From positions 372,001-436,000 of the forward strand of contig NZ_BMGS01000003.1 of assembly GCF_014640315.1 (NCBI RefSeq): a stretch of DNA of 64,000 bases, read 5' to 3'. Position 1 is the stretch's first letter; every line of letters begins with the position of its first letter. Positions 33,663 through 41,895 of the stretch are shown here, piece after piece. The notes under the pieces are model-generated. The model saw nothing but the letters and a program-made list of their open reading frames with translations, was not told the DNA's origin and did not search any database. The position numbers were made by a program, and so were the translations under genes. Source of the DNA: Hymenobacter glacieicola (GTDB lineage Bacteria; Bacteroidota; Bacteroidia; Cytophagales; Hymenobacteraceae).

Positions 33663-33738
33663 GTCATTCCGAGCCGGGCGAAGAATTTGGGTTACGCACG
33701 AGAGGCTAGCCCCAATTCCTCATCCGGCTCGGAATGAC
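33663..33738. repeat. GTCAT-family palindrome 2 (imperfect)
   Basis: GTCATTCCGAGCCGGGCGAA on the left; the right end reads CCGGCTCGGAATGAC. The inner arms have several mismatches, so this looks like an older, decaying copy. Confidence 0.8.
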
Positions 33739-33768
33739 AGTTTTTGGCCGTTCCAGCGTTGTGCATTG

Positions 33769-33776
33769 TACCTTCG
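33769..33776 (+). promoter_or_regulatory. Promoter element TACCTTCG for the Ig-like lipoprotein gene
   Basis: TACCTTCG, one base from TAnnTTTG, with TTG at 33744-33746 (22-base spacing). It would give a leader of about 110 bases. Confidence 0.5.
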
Positions 33777-33894
33777 ATTTCCTGCTGCGGCCTGCGGCAG
33801 GCATACGGCCTGTTCTGCGGTAAGTGCGCTACCCCGCGGGAAACCTTAAGCCGCGTACTCTCTATTCTTCGCAAAATCCGCGCTTCTCTTTTCC

Positions 33895-35520
33895 ATGACT
33901 CTACCTGCCCGAGCGAGTATCTATCTGTTATTAACGGCTGCCGCGGGCCTGGGGGGCTGCGCGGCCATCAGCTCCCCAGAGGGCGGCGCCCGCGACACGA
34001 CCCCGCCCAAGTTGGTTGGTACCATTCCCGCCAATGGAGCCCGCAACGTAACGGGGCAGTCGGTGCGGCTGGAGTTTTCGGAGCAGGTGCAGCTGAAGGA
34101 CCTGCAGAAAAACCTGATTGTGGCCCCGGTGCTCGGCGAGAAGGACACCTATAAAATTCGGGAAGACCGCTCGGCTATTACCCTGACCTTCGACCGGCCC
34201 TTCGCTCCAAACACGACCTATTCGTTTAACTTCGGCAACTCCATCAGCGACATTACCGAAAGCAACCCAGCCCAGAAAGTAGTGTTGAGCTTCAGCACCG
34301 GGGCCCGCCTCGATTCCGGCTCGGTGCGGGGGGTAGTGCGCGACCTGCTCACGGGCCAGCCCACCGAAAACACGGCCGTGGTGTTATATCCGGAGGCAGA
34401 TACGGCCAACATCCGGCGGGGCCGCCCCTACTACCTGGCCCGCACCGATAAACAGGGCGGCTTTGAGCTGCAAAACTTAAAGGAAGGCCGCTACCGGGCG
34501 TTTGCGCTGGCCGATAAAAACCAGAGCAACCGTTACGAGGAAGGCGAAAAAATTGGCTACCTCCCCGACCTGCTCACGGTGCGCCCGGGCCTGGATAGCC
34601 TGCAGTTCCTGCTTACCCGCCCCGATGCCCGTCGCCCCTTGGTGACTACCCAGAAAACCAACCCAACGGACTTTCGCATCAGCTTTAACGAGGGCGTGGA
34701 GCGCGTAACGTTGGCGCCCCTGGGGGCAGCAGTTGCTTCGCCGGCCCTGAATGAGGCTGTGCAGCTCGCGGAAAAAGGCCGGACGGTGCTGCTTTACCGC
34801 ACTCCGGCTCTCACGGAAGGTCGCTACCTGCTCGCTTCTACCGATAGTGCCGGCAACGTCGGCCGCGACACCATCAACGTGCGGTTCCAGGGCAACCCGC
34901 CCGCCCGGCGCGGGGCGGCGTACTCCGTGGAGGGTAGCCCGCGGGAAGTGTACCGGCAGGGCCAGGTGAAGTTTGTATTTACCGAGCCCGTGCGCCTGGC
35001 GCCCAACAAGCCCATCGGTACGCTGGTTGAGGACTCCCTGAAGCGGCGGCCGCTCCGCCTACCCCAGGACGGTACCCTCAGCCCCGACCGAACTACGCTG
35101 GCCCTGAACCTGAACACCAACGCCCGCAAAACCGTCATGTTTCTACTCGACAGCACGGTTATCAGCAGCATCACTGGGCAGCGGCTGGGCCTGAAGCCCC
35201 TGCGCCTGCGCGTTTCCGAGCAGACTGCTACGGGCACCCTGAGCGGGCCCTTGCAAACCAAGGCCACCCGCTACTGGGTGCAGCTACTAGAAGCCAACGG
35301 CCAAGTAGTTACTACCCTTAACAGCCCGCGGGGTACGTACCGGTTCGACAACCTGCAGCCAGGTACCTACCGGGTGCGGGTGCTGATTGACACCAACCAG
35401 GACGGGCGCTGGCAGGGCGGCGACCCGCAGCTGCGCCTGCCGCCGGAGCCCGTGTATCTGCTGCCCAAATCCATCCAGGTCCGCTCCAACTTCGATAACG
35501 TCGAAACGCTTAGTTTCTAA
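33895..35520 (+). CDS. Ig-like domain lipoprotein
   Basis: A 541-residue lipoprotein; the lipobox is LGGC with Cys22. Residues about 35-135 form an SbsA-type Ig-like domain (Big_5): PPKLVGTIPANGARNV, then VRLEFSEQVQ and ITLTFDRPFAPNTTYSFNFG. A second beta domain resembling a carboxypeptidase-regulatory fold covers about 140-230 (GSVRGVVRDLLTGQP, then GRYRAFALADKNQSNRYEEG). Another of the same kind lies at the C terminus (GTYRFDNLQPGTYRVRVLID, DTNQDGRW). It is anchored to the cell envelope; the role is unknown but likely structural or adhesive. A terminator follows and then the origin region. Confidence 0.85.
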   Translation: MTLPARASIYLLLTAAAGLGGCAAISSPEGGARDTTPPKLVGTIPANGARNVTGQSVRLEFSEQVQLKDLQKNLIVAPVLGEKDTYKIREDRSAITLTFDRPFAPNTTYSFNFGNSISDITESNPAQKVVLSFSTGARLDSGSVRGVVRDLLTGQPTENTAVVLYPEADTANIRRGRPYYLARTDKQGGFELQNLKEGRYRAFALADKNQSNRYEEGEKIGYLPDLLTVRPGLDSLQFLLTRPDARRPLVTTQKTNPTDFRISFNEGVERVTLAPLGAAVASPALNEAVQLAEKGRTVLLYRTPALTEGRYLLASTDSAGNVGRDTINVRFQGNPPARRGAAYSVEGSPREVYRQGQVKFVFTEPVRLAPNKPIGTLVEDSLKRRPLRLPQDGTLSPDRTTLALNLNTNARKTVMFLLDSTVISSITGQRLGLKPLRLRVSEQTATGTLSGPLQTKATRYWVQLLEANGQVVTTLNSPRGTYRFDNLQPGTYRVRVLIDTNQDGRWQGGDPQLRLPPEPVYLLPKSIQVRSNFDNVETLSF

Positions 35521-35543
35521 ATCAGCCCATAGTCTTTGAACTC

Positions 35544-35577
35544 CAACGCCCAATTCCGAAGCCGGAATTGGGCGTTG
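35544..35577 (+). terminator. Terminator after Ig-like lipoprotein gene
   Basis: CAACGCCCAATTCCG and CGGAATTGGGCGTTG form a 15-bp perfect stem with a 4-base AAGC loop. Confidence 0.85.
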
Positions 35578-35699
35578 TTGTATACGGCTGGCACCAGTTG
35601 CTCTTGGTTAAGTGCCGGGCTTGCGGGCAGACCTCGCCGCCGCTAGGAACACCTCGGGGTGGCTAGGCCTGCCGAAATCGTGCTTTCAGCTATATAGGA

Positions 35700-36560
35700 T
35701 TCGGCCTGAGTAGATATCCACAGGTCGAATGTGGGCTTACGGGCCGGGGTGGCATTTTTCGCACCAGGTTGATTTGCAATCCACATAGTTTTCCACGGCT
35801 TTAGACCTAGCACGCATAATCTGTGGATAATAGTGGGGAAACCTGAGGATAACCCGTGGAGAACTTGCGGAAAAGTTTTTTTGGATGGGGCAGGCTCACA
35901 ACAGCACCTTGGCGCAGTGCAAAGCCGGTGGATAAGGGTGGATAACTATCCCCCGAAAATCACACAATCCACAGCGGGGTGTGGATGTGAATTGTGGATT
36001 TGTGTACAAGCTATGTGGATTGTTAAAAACTAATACAAAATTCTTATAATCAATTACTTAATATCAACATACCCTGTTGATAGACGGTGCATAACTGAGT
36101 TCTTGTGCACATGTTATCCCCGGTGTGCATAACCTCATTTTCTTATCCACTTATACACAGCCCTAACGACGGATAACAAAAGAGAATTTATTTAAAGAAG
36201 ACTTTTAAAAGTTATTAACCCTGTGGAAAAGCGAGCCGGGGCATCCATTTTCATGTTCACGTGCAGAGGTGCAAAACAGGTAGGCCAAGACCCGAGCAAC
36301 TGAGCCGTGCAGAAGTTACCTCGGCTTCCAAAACCGGACGGGAGTTTGGGGCCACCTGCTAAAGGTCAGTGGTGTCCTTCCGCTAAGTAGGCGTGCTTAC
36401 GAGTTAATAGCAGGATGAGCCCGCCGGTAGCTTGGCACTACGCAAAGGAAAAATTTGGGCATTAGGCCCGGTGGAAAATCAGAGCGTGAGTGTAGTCAGT
36501 GTTTATAATCAGATAGTTATCCACCGAAAAGCAGCGTTTATCCACAGGGCTTCTTGCGCT
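35700..36560. other. Candidate chromosomal replication origin (oriC), main block
   Basis: A gene-free region rich in DnaA boxes. Perfect TTATCCACA or its complement occurs at 35822-35830 and 36538-36546. One-mismatch boxes include 35714-35722, 35927-35935, 35937-35945, 36143-36151, 36222-36230 and 36517-36525; looser boxes lie at 35777-35785, 35965-35973, 35994-36002 and 36014-36022. AT-rich stretches at 36021-36070 and 36176-36218 could be the unwinding element. No protein frame fits the region; the open frame reaching back to 36432 is not supported. mnmG lies close by, as around many bacterial origins. Confidence 0.85.
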
Positions 36561-36638
36561 AGTGGAAAACATGCAGCCTCTAAGCCTAATGTGGCGTATA
36601 GAAAGGCCCATCCTCCCGCAAGCGTTCTGCTTCTTCTT

Positions 36639-37130
36639 ATGCCGTTCGACTACACCCTGGATTTTCGAACCGTTGATTTCCGCCAGCACCCGGAACTATA
36701 CCGCGTGGGCAAAGGCGAACAAGGCGTGCTACTGGTGCAACCTTACAAGGGTGAGATTTTGCCCTACTGGCGCTTCCGCACGCCGGAACTGGCCCGGGAG
36801 TCGTCGGAGCAGATTTACGCGCTGTTTGAGGCGTATCTGGAGAAACACGATTTCGTGGGAGCCGACATGGCTCGCAAGTTCCTGCAGATGGGCTTTACCC
36901 GCGCCCGGCGCTACGCCAACCACAAAGGCGGCAAAAAGTACGATGGCCCCGTGCCCGACGACAAAAAAGGCCAGAGCGGTGCCCACGGCCGGCCAGAGCT
37001 GCCTCGGGCCGAGGAAGACCCCCTAAAGGCCGAAGCTGCCGCCATCTTTAAGCGCAAGTGGGACGAGGCCAAGCTCCACCCCCGCTACGTGCAACAGCGG
37101 GCCGAATTTGAGGCCCGGTACGGCAAATGA
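36639..37130 (+). CDS. DUF4385-family protein
   Basis: A 163-residue basic, soluble protein. MPFDYTLDFRTVDFRQHPEL, then YRVGKGEQGVLLVQPYKGEI and FLQMGFTRARRYANHKGGKK match the DUF4385 pattern as I remember it, at its usual length. Its function is unknown; the Arg/Lys-rich middle suggests nucleic-acid contact but that is speculation. The ATG at 36639 begins the homology. It is enclosed by two blocks of DnaA boxes and shares its strand with the next small gene. Confidence 0.82.
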   Translation: MPFDYTLDFRTVDFRQHPELYRVGKGEQGVLLVQPYKGEILPYWRFRTPELARESSEQIYALFEAYLEKHDFVGADMARKFLQMGFTRARRYANHKGGKKYDGPVPDDKKGQSGAHGRPELPRAEEDPLKAEAAAIFKRKWDEAKLHPRYVQQRAEFEARYGK

Positions 37131-37194
37131 CCCTCGAGAACCCCTACCTTTACTTTCCCTGAACCCATCTTCACTCTTGAACCCACTAACGGCT

Positions 37195-37677
37195 ATGCAG
37201 ACACCAGCCCAATCCTCCAGCACCGACGAAAACGAAATTACCCTCGGCATCGGCATGGGGCCGCTTAAGTTTGGCGCCTCCATGGACGAGGTACGCGCCC
37301 TGATGGGTGAGCCCGAAGAGATTGAGGAGTCGGAAGACGACGATGAGTTTGAGCACCAGGCCTGGAACTACCTCGAAGAAGGCTACTCCCTCTACTTCGA
37401 CCGGGAAGATGACTACCGCCTGAGCTGCATTGAAACCGACCACCCCGGCATTCGCCTCTACGGGGAAGCCATTCATGGCAAGAGCCCGGAGGAAATCCAG
37501 GCCCTGATGAAGCGCCACGGACACGAGCAGAGCGAAGTCGAGAAAATGGACACTGGCGAGATGCGCCTATCCTACGAAAAGGAAATGATTGACCTCTACT
37601 TCGACGAGGAGCAGTTGCAGTTTGTCAACTTCGGCGTGTTTATCAACGACGATTTAGAGGTGCAGTGGCCCGCTTAG
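37195..37677 (+). CDS. Conserved acidic hypothetical protein
   Basis: A 160-residue strongly acidic protein, starting at the ATG at 37195. The segment GIGMGPLKFGASMDEVRALM followed by GEPEEIE is a recurring opening in Bacteroidetes hypothetical proteins; the rest alternates beta strands (LYFDREDDYRLSCIETD, IDLYFDEEQLQFVNFGVF). No catalytic motif, signal or membrane segment is visible. TACCTTTA at 37145-37152 may be its promoter, or it may be cotranscribed with DUF4385 64 bases upstream. Two perfect DnaA boxes lie just after its stop codon. Confidence 0.7.
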   Translation: MQTPAQSSSTDENEITLGIGMGPLKFGASMDEVRALMGEPEEIEESEDDDEFEHQAWNYLEEGYSLYFDREDDYRLSCIETDHPGIRLYGEAIHGKSPEEIQALMKRHGHEQSEVEKMDTGEMRLSYEKEMIDLYFDEEQLQFVNFGVFINDDLEVQWPA

Positions 37678-37684
37678 CTTAGAG

Positions 37685-37719
37685 TTATCCACAAAAACGA
37701 AGAAAATTCGTGTGGATAA
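37685..37719. other. Second DnaA-box block of the origin region
   Basis: Two perfect boxes in inverted orientation: TTATCCACA (37685-37693) and TGTGGATAA (37711-37719), 17 bases apart. They lie about 1.1 kb from the main block, beyond two small genes, which suggests a bipartite origin or an extra DnaA-binding cluster. Confidence 0.75.
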
Positions 37720-37818
37720 GTTGATAAGATGCTCATTGCTGGGAGTTTTCAACAGACTATCCCAATTTGAGAGCTAAAAAGAATAGCAAGTAAAAGCACT
37801 GACGCTCAACCTGAAAAC

Positions 37819-37852
37819 AAAAAAGCCACTCCGGTTAGAGAGTGGCTTTTTT
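37819..37852. terminator. Bidirectional terminator before pit gene end
   Basis: AAAAAAGCCACT and AGTGGCTTTTTT form a 12-bp stem between convergent genes. Confidence 0.92.
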
Positions 37853-37871
37853 GTTTTATTCCAGGATATGC

Positions 37872-39278
37872 TTAGGAAGGCATAATGGCTCGGAACAGCA
37901 AAAACAAACCGCCCGACAGGGCCATAGTTACCGGTAGGGTTAGCACCCAGGCCAGGGCAATGTTGCGTACCATCTGGGGGTTCAGGTTCTTAATGCCGCG
38001 GTTGGCTACCATGGAACCCGCAATGGCGGAGGATAGCACGTGGGTAGTGGAGGCCGGCAAACCCAGCTGCGTGTTGGCCCCAATCATAAGGGCAGCAATC
38101 AACTCCGAGGAAGCGCCCTGAGCGTAGGTCAGGTGCTCCTTGCCAATACGCTCGCCAATGGTTTTCACGATGCGCTGCCAGCCAATCATGGTGCCCAGGC
38201 CCAGCGATACGCTGACGGCCACCAGCACTTGCCAGGGCGCGTAATCGGTAAAGCCTTTCATGTTAGTAAGGCCCGCGCTGAGCGTTTCCCGGTCGGTGGT
38301 GCTCATGCTTACCTTTTCGCTACCCAGTACGGTTTTGGCCTGGTTGCCCAGCAGCAGAATGGCCTTCCGGATTTCAAAGCGGGCGTTTTGTGGAAGCTGG
38401 GCTACCTGAGTTTTGCCGGCGAAGATGCTGTCCAGGGAGTTGGTTTGCACCTTAATGTTAGCTACTGCTTCCCGGTCTTTGGCGCTCAGCTCGGAGGTAT
38501 TCACCTTCTGCATTACCTGCTCAATCTTCACCAGCGAATCGCGCATGTCCAGGGGGTTCTTGCTGTGGTCGAGGGCGAAGAAGGTCGGCACAATACCAAT
38601 CAGCACCAGCATAATCAACCCCACGCCTTTCTGCCCGTCGTTGGAGCCGTGGAAGTAGCTTACCAGGGTGCAGGTAGCAATAAGAATCAGTCGGATCCAG
38701 AGGGGTGGTGGCTTGCGCTTGTGGGGTTCCTTAAAGATGGCCTTGTTGCGAACAAAACGCTTGAGCAGAAACATCATAATAATGGTCAGCGAGAAGCCGA
38801 ACAGCGGACCCGTGAGCAGGGCTACCCCCGTTTCGCCGGCCTTGCTCCAGTTTACGGCCGCGTTATCGGAGCCAGGCAGAAAGCTGAAAGCTATGCCCAC
38901 GCCCAGAATAGACCCAATCAGGGCGTGCGAAGAGGACGAGGGCAGGCCGTAGTACCAGGTGCCCACGTTCCAGATGATGGCCCCCAGAATCAGGGCGCCT
39001 ACCATGGCAATGCCGTGGTATACATTCTGATCCACGAGGCTCTGCACTGGCAGCAGGTACACAATGCCCATGGCCACGGCAATACCGCCCGTCAGTACGC
39101 CCAGAAAATTCCAGAACGCCGACCAGATAACGGCCACCCAGGGCCGCAGGGTGTTGGTGTAGATAACCGTGGCCACGGCGTTGGCCGTGTCGTGGAAACC
39201 GTTGACAAATTCAAACGCGCAAGCTGCTACCAGACAGGCAACGAGCAGCAGTAGCACATGAGGCTCTAAGCCAAACAT
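37872..39278 (-). CDS. Inorganic phosphate transporter, Pit family
   Basis: A 468-residue inner-membrane carrier. The two inverted Pit signature repeats are present: GFHDTANAVATVIYTNTL with GLPSSSSHALIGSILG in the N-terminal half, and LGLPASTTHVLSSAIAGS with a preceding HGSNDGQKGVG in the C-terminal half. A soluble insert of about 110 residues (about 240-350) separates them. It takes up phosphate, probably as a metal-phosphate complex with protons. The start at 39278 has a textbook promoter 36 bases upstream. Transcribed alone. Confidence 0.93.
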   Translation of the reverse strand: MFGLEPHVLLLLVACLVAACAFEFVNGFHDTANAVATVIYTNTLRPWVAVIWSAFWNFLGVLTGGIAVAMGIVYLLPVQSLVDQNVYHGIAMVGALILGAIIWNVGTWYYGLPSSSSHALIGSILGVGIAFSFLPGSDNAAVNWSKAGETGVALLTGPLFGFSLTIIMMFLLKRFVRNKAIFKEPHKRKPPPLWIRLILIATCTLVSYFHGSNDGQKGVGLIMLVLIGIVPTFFALDHSKNPLDMRDSLVKIEQVMQKVNTSELSAKDREAVANIKVQTNSLDSIFAGKTQVAQLPQNARFEIRKAILLLGNQAKTVLGSEKVSMSTTDRETLSAGLTNMKGFTDYAPWQVLVAVSVSLGLGTMIGWQRIVKTIGERIGKEHLTYAQGASSELIAALMIGANTQLGLPASTTHVLSSAIAGSMVANRGIKNLNPQMVRNIALAWVLTLPVTMALSGGLFLLFRAIMPS

Positions 39279-39313
39279 AAGGGGGGGATTGGTGAAGATT
39301 CAGTTTCGGTAAC

Positions 39314-39343
39314 CAAAGGTAGGACCGCCCTAAGGGGGCGCAA
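39314..39343 (-). promoter_or_regulatory. Consensus Bacteroidetes promoter of the pit gene
   Basis: On the minus strand TTG (39343-39341), a 19-base spacer and TACCTTTG (39321-39314) match the TTG-N19-TAnnTTTG promoter exactly. This is the clearest promoter in the window. Confidence 0.85.
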
Positions 39344-39510
39344 GATTATGAAATTGTTACCGGACCGACCGGTTATGCCTTATTGAGCCGCTAAACGCAG
39401 GAAGTTGTTACGGGTTAGGGTGGAGGAGCTGAAGCACAGTAAATTATTGACAGGCAGAGCTTCCGCGGTATTTGTGCGGGGTAGGGTAGGCAGCAAGCTA
39501 AAGCTTCTGC

Positions 39511-39518
39511 TACTTTTG
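39511..39518 (+). promoter_or_regulatory. Promoter element TACTTTTG for glyS
   Basis: A perfect TAnnTTTG match 120 bases before the glyS ATG. No TTG at the expected upstream distance. Between it and the gene, 39533-39565 holds a single half of a GTCAT-family palindrome. Confidence 0.5.
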
Positions 39519-39637
39519 CCGCTGAAGTAGTTGCCATCCTGAGCGCAGCCGGGAATCTGCATGGTGGGGGCTAGTCCTTACCAAATTGCCTGCTCCGCTC
39601 AGAACAATAGGCCTATTCTATTAAACTTCCTTCCCTT

Positions 39638-41155
39638 ATGAGCAACGAGCAGAAACCCGCCGCCACGGCCGAAAGCACCCTGGCCGATATTGTGTCGCAC
39701 GCCAAGGAGTACGGCTTCGTATTCCCTTCCTCGGAAATCTACGACGGCCTGGCCGCCGTGTACGACTACGGCCCCAACGGCGTGGAGCTCAAGAACAACC
39801 TCAAGCAGCTCTGGTGGCGGGCCATGACCCAGCTCAACCAGAACGTGGTGGGTATCGACGCGGCCATCTTCATGCACCCGCTCACTTGGAAAGCCTCTGG
39901 CCACGTCGACGGCTTCTCGGACCCCATGATTGACAACCTCGACAGCAAGAAGCGCTACCGCGCCGATGTGCTGCTCGAAGAAAAAGCCGCTGAGTACGAA
40001 AACGCCGGCGACCAGGTCCGCGCCGACGCTCTGCTGGCCGAAATGGGCCGTCTGCTCACGGCCGAAGACCTGGCCGGCGTCAAGCAGCTTATCCTTGAGG
40101 AGAAGATTCTCTGCCCAGTTTCCAAAACCGGCAACTGGACCGATGTGCGCCAGTTCAACTTGATGTTCAGCACGCAGGTAGGGGCCGTGGCCGATGATTC
40201 CAGCAAGATTTACCTGCGCCCGGAAACGGCCCAGGGCATCTTCGTCAACTTCCTGAACGTGCAGAAATCGGCGCGGCAGAAGGTGCCGTTTGGTATTGCC
40301 CAAATTGGCAAGGCCTTCCGCAACGAGATTGTGGCCCGCCAGTTCATCTTCCGCATGCGGGAGTTTGAGCAGATGGAAATGCAATTCTTCGTGCGCCCCG
40401 GCACCGAGGGCGAGTGGTACCAGACCTGGAAGGAAACCCGCCGCCGCTGGCACGAGGCCCTGGGCCTGCCCGCCGACAAGCTCCGCTTCCACGACCACGA
40501 CAAGCTGGCCCACTACGCCAAGGCCGCCGTCGACATCGAGTTTGAGTTTCCCTTCGGCTTCAAGGAAATCGAGGGCATCCACTCCCGCTCCGACTTCGAC
40601 CTGACCCAGCACCAGAACCTGAGCCGGAAGAAGCAGCAGTACTTCGACAACGACCTCAACCCCGAAACCGGTAAGCCCTACGGCAACTACGTGCCCTACG
40701 TGGTGGAAACCTCCGTGGGCGCCGACCGTCTGTTCCTGGCTACCCTCTGCCAGGCCTACCAGGAGGAAACCATTACGGAAGGCGAGGGCGAGAAGCAGCA
40801 AACCAAAACCCGTAAGCTCCTACGTCTGCATCCGGCCGTAGCGCCCATTAAGGCCGCTATATTCCCGCTGGTGAAAAAAGACGGTCTGCCCGACAAGGCC
40901 AACGAAATCTACAACAGCCTGCGCCACGACTTCCGGCTGGTGGTGGAAGAGAAGGACTCCATTGGCACGCGCTACACCCGCCAGGACCTCATCGGTACCC
41001 CCTTCTGCATTGCCGTCGACCACCAGACCCTGGAGGATAACACCGTGACCGTGCGTCACCGTGACTCCCGTGAGCAAACCCGTATGCCCATTGCCGAGCT
41101 GCGCAGCTACATTGGGGAGGCCGTGAGCTTCTCGCGCATTTTCGAGAAACTATAG
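39638..41155 (+). CDS. glyS: Glycyl-tRNA synthetase, dimeric (eukaryotic/archaeal-like) type
   Basis: A 505-residue class II synthetase that charges tRNA-Gly. Motif 2 appears as FRNEIVARQFIFRMREFEQM and the YLRPETAQGIFVNF segment lies before it, as in the alpha2-type enzyme rather than the alpha2beta2 bacterial type. The C-terminal anticodon-binding domain covers about 395-505 (LHPAVAPIKAAIFPLVKKDG). The length is normal. The start at 39638 is clear (MSNEQKPAATAESTLADIVSHAKEYGF region). It is followed by a strong terminator. Confidence 0.96.
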   Translation: MSNEQKPAATAESTLADIVSHAKEYGFVFPSSEIYDGLAAVYDYGPNGVELKNNLKQLWWRAMTQLNQNVVGIDAAIFMHPLTWKASGHVDGFSDPMIDNLDSKKRYRADVLLEEKAAEYENAGDQVRADALLAEMGRLLTAEDLAGVKQLILEEKILCPVSKTGNWTDVRQFNLMFSTQVGAVADDSSKIYLRPETAQGIFVNFLNVQKSARQKVPFGIAQIGKAFRNEIVARQFIFRMREFEQMEMQFFVRPGTEGEWYQTWKETRRRWHEALGLPADKLRFHDHDKLAHYAKAAVDIEFEFPFGFKEIEGIHSRSDFDLTQHQNLSRKKQQYFDNDLNPETGKPYGNYVPYVVETSVGADRLFLATLCQAYQEETITEGEGEKQQTKTRKLLRLHPAVAPIKAAIFPLVKKDGLPDKANEIYNSLRHDFRLVVEEKDSIGTRYTRQDLIGTPFCIAVDHQTLEDNTVTVRHRDSREQTRMPIAELRSYIGEAVSFSRIFEKL

Positions 41156-41185
41156 CGCACTGCTGATCAGACAGCCTTACAACTC

Positions 41186-41219
41186 AAACAGGCCGCCGGA
41201 TTGCTCCGGCGGCCTGTTT
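41186..41219. terminator. Bidirectional terminator after glyS
   Basis: AAACAGGCCGCCGGA and TCCGGCGGCCTGTTT form a 15-bp stem around a 4-base loop between convergent genes. Confidence 0.9.
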
Positions 41220-41250
41220 AGTTAAAAGATATTGGCTGGCAACTTCTGCG

Positions 41251-41649
41251 TTAGTTCTCGCTAAGCCACTGGGTAGCGTCGCGGCGGGAGGTAAAGTAGT
41301 TGAACTCTACCTGGGAAGGAGGCAGGCTAGCCGAGGCAATTGAATTACCAACCTGGTACTGGTACTGGCCTTCCGATACGACGGCGGCAATATACAAGGG
41401 CCGCTGCAGGTGGCTGGGCAGGATGGTGGTTAGAGGCTGGAGTAAAGCATCCGCTTCGTCGGTGGGAGGAGCGTTTCGTTTCAGATCCAGCAGTAGCTTG
41501 TCCACGTTCTGGGCAAGCATTTCTTTCAACGCCCGGTGGTAAGCCTCCCCAAAGGAGCCCGACAACTGAGCAGCATTGTAGCTCAGGTGTAAGGTGTCCA
41601 AGAGTGAGTTATACGTCAGCGACGCATCAGGGGAATTGTACAATGTCAT
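41251..41649 (-). CDS. SpoIIAA/STAS-like hypothetical protein
   Basis: A 132-residue soluble protein. Strands LTYNSLLDTLHLSYN, KLLLDLKRNAP and LYIAAVVSEG alternate with helices, and the C terminus reads FTSRRDATQWLSEN, like the FTEEMPAQQWL end of the protein at 20626-21033. This shared plan suggests a SpoIIAA-like fold and paralogy. No signal peptide. The function is unknown. It starts at 41649 and is transcribed alone, opposite the RND gene. Confidence 0.58.
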   Translation of the reverse strand: MTLYNSPDASLTYNSLLDTLHLSYNAAQLSGSFGEAYHRALKEMLAQNVDKLLLDLKRNAPPTDEADALLQPLTTILPSHLQRPLYIAAVVSEGQYQYQVGNSIASASLPPSQVEFNYFTSRRDATQWLSEN

Positions 41650-41870
41650 TGTAATGAGAAAATATCAACAAAGCGCGGAAAAGTGCAATTTTTTATTGCC
41701 GCAACGCCTTGAAGTGCGACTCTTTACGATATATAGTGCATAAAATGTTCCCTATATTCAGAAGAAAAAATGAGTTTGTCAATCACACAGTACTATTTGA
41801 TTCGCTACCAATACTCAGGATGGGGGTTGTTTACTAACTGAGGCTCACCGCATACCTGCCCAGGGTTGCG

Positions 41871-41878
41871 TACCTTTG
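41871..41878 (+). promoter_or_regulatory. Perfect -7 element TACCTTTG for the RND exporter gene
   Basis: TACCTTTG lies 17 bases before the ATG at 41896, so the leader would be only about 10 bases. GCTGC/GCAGC (41877-41892) forms a small palindrome over the start site. Confidence 0.6.
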
Positions 41879-41895
41879 CTGCATTTTAGCAGCCT

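Noticed and set aside
38040..39254. 404-codon plus-strand frame opposite the pit gene
   Set aside because: No homology pattern, while the Pit signatures on the minus strand are unambiguous.
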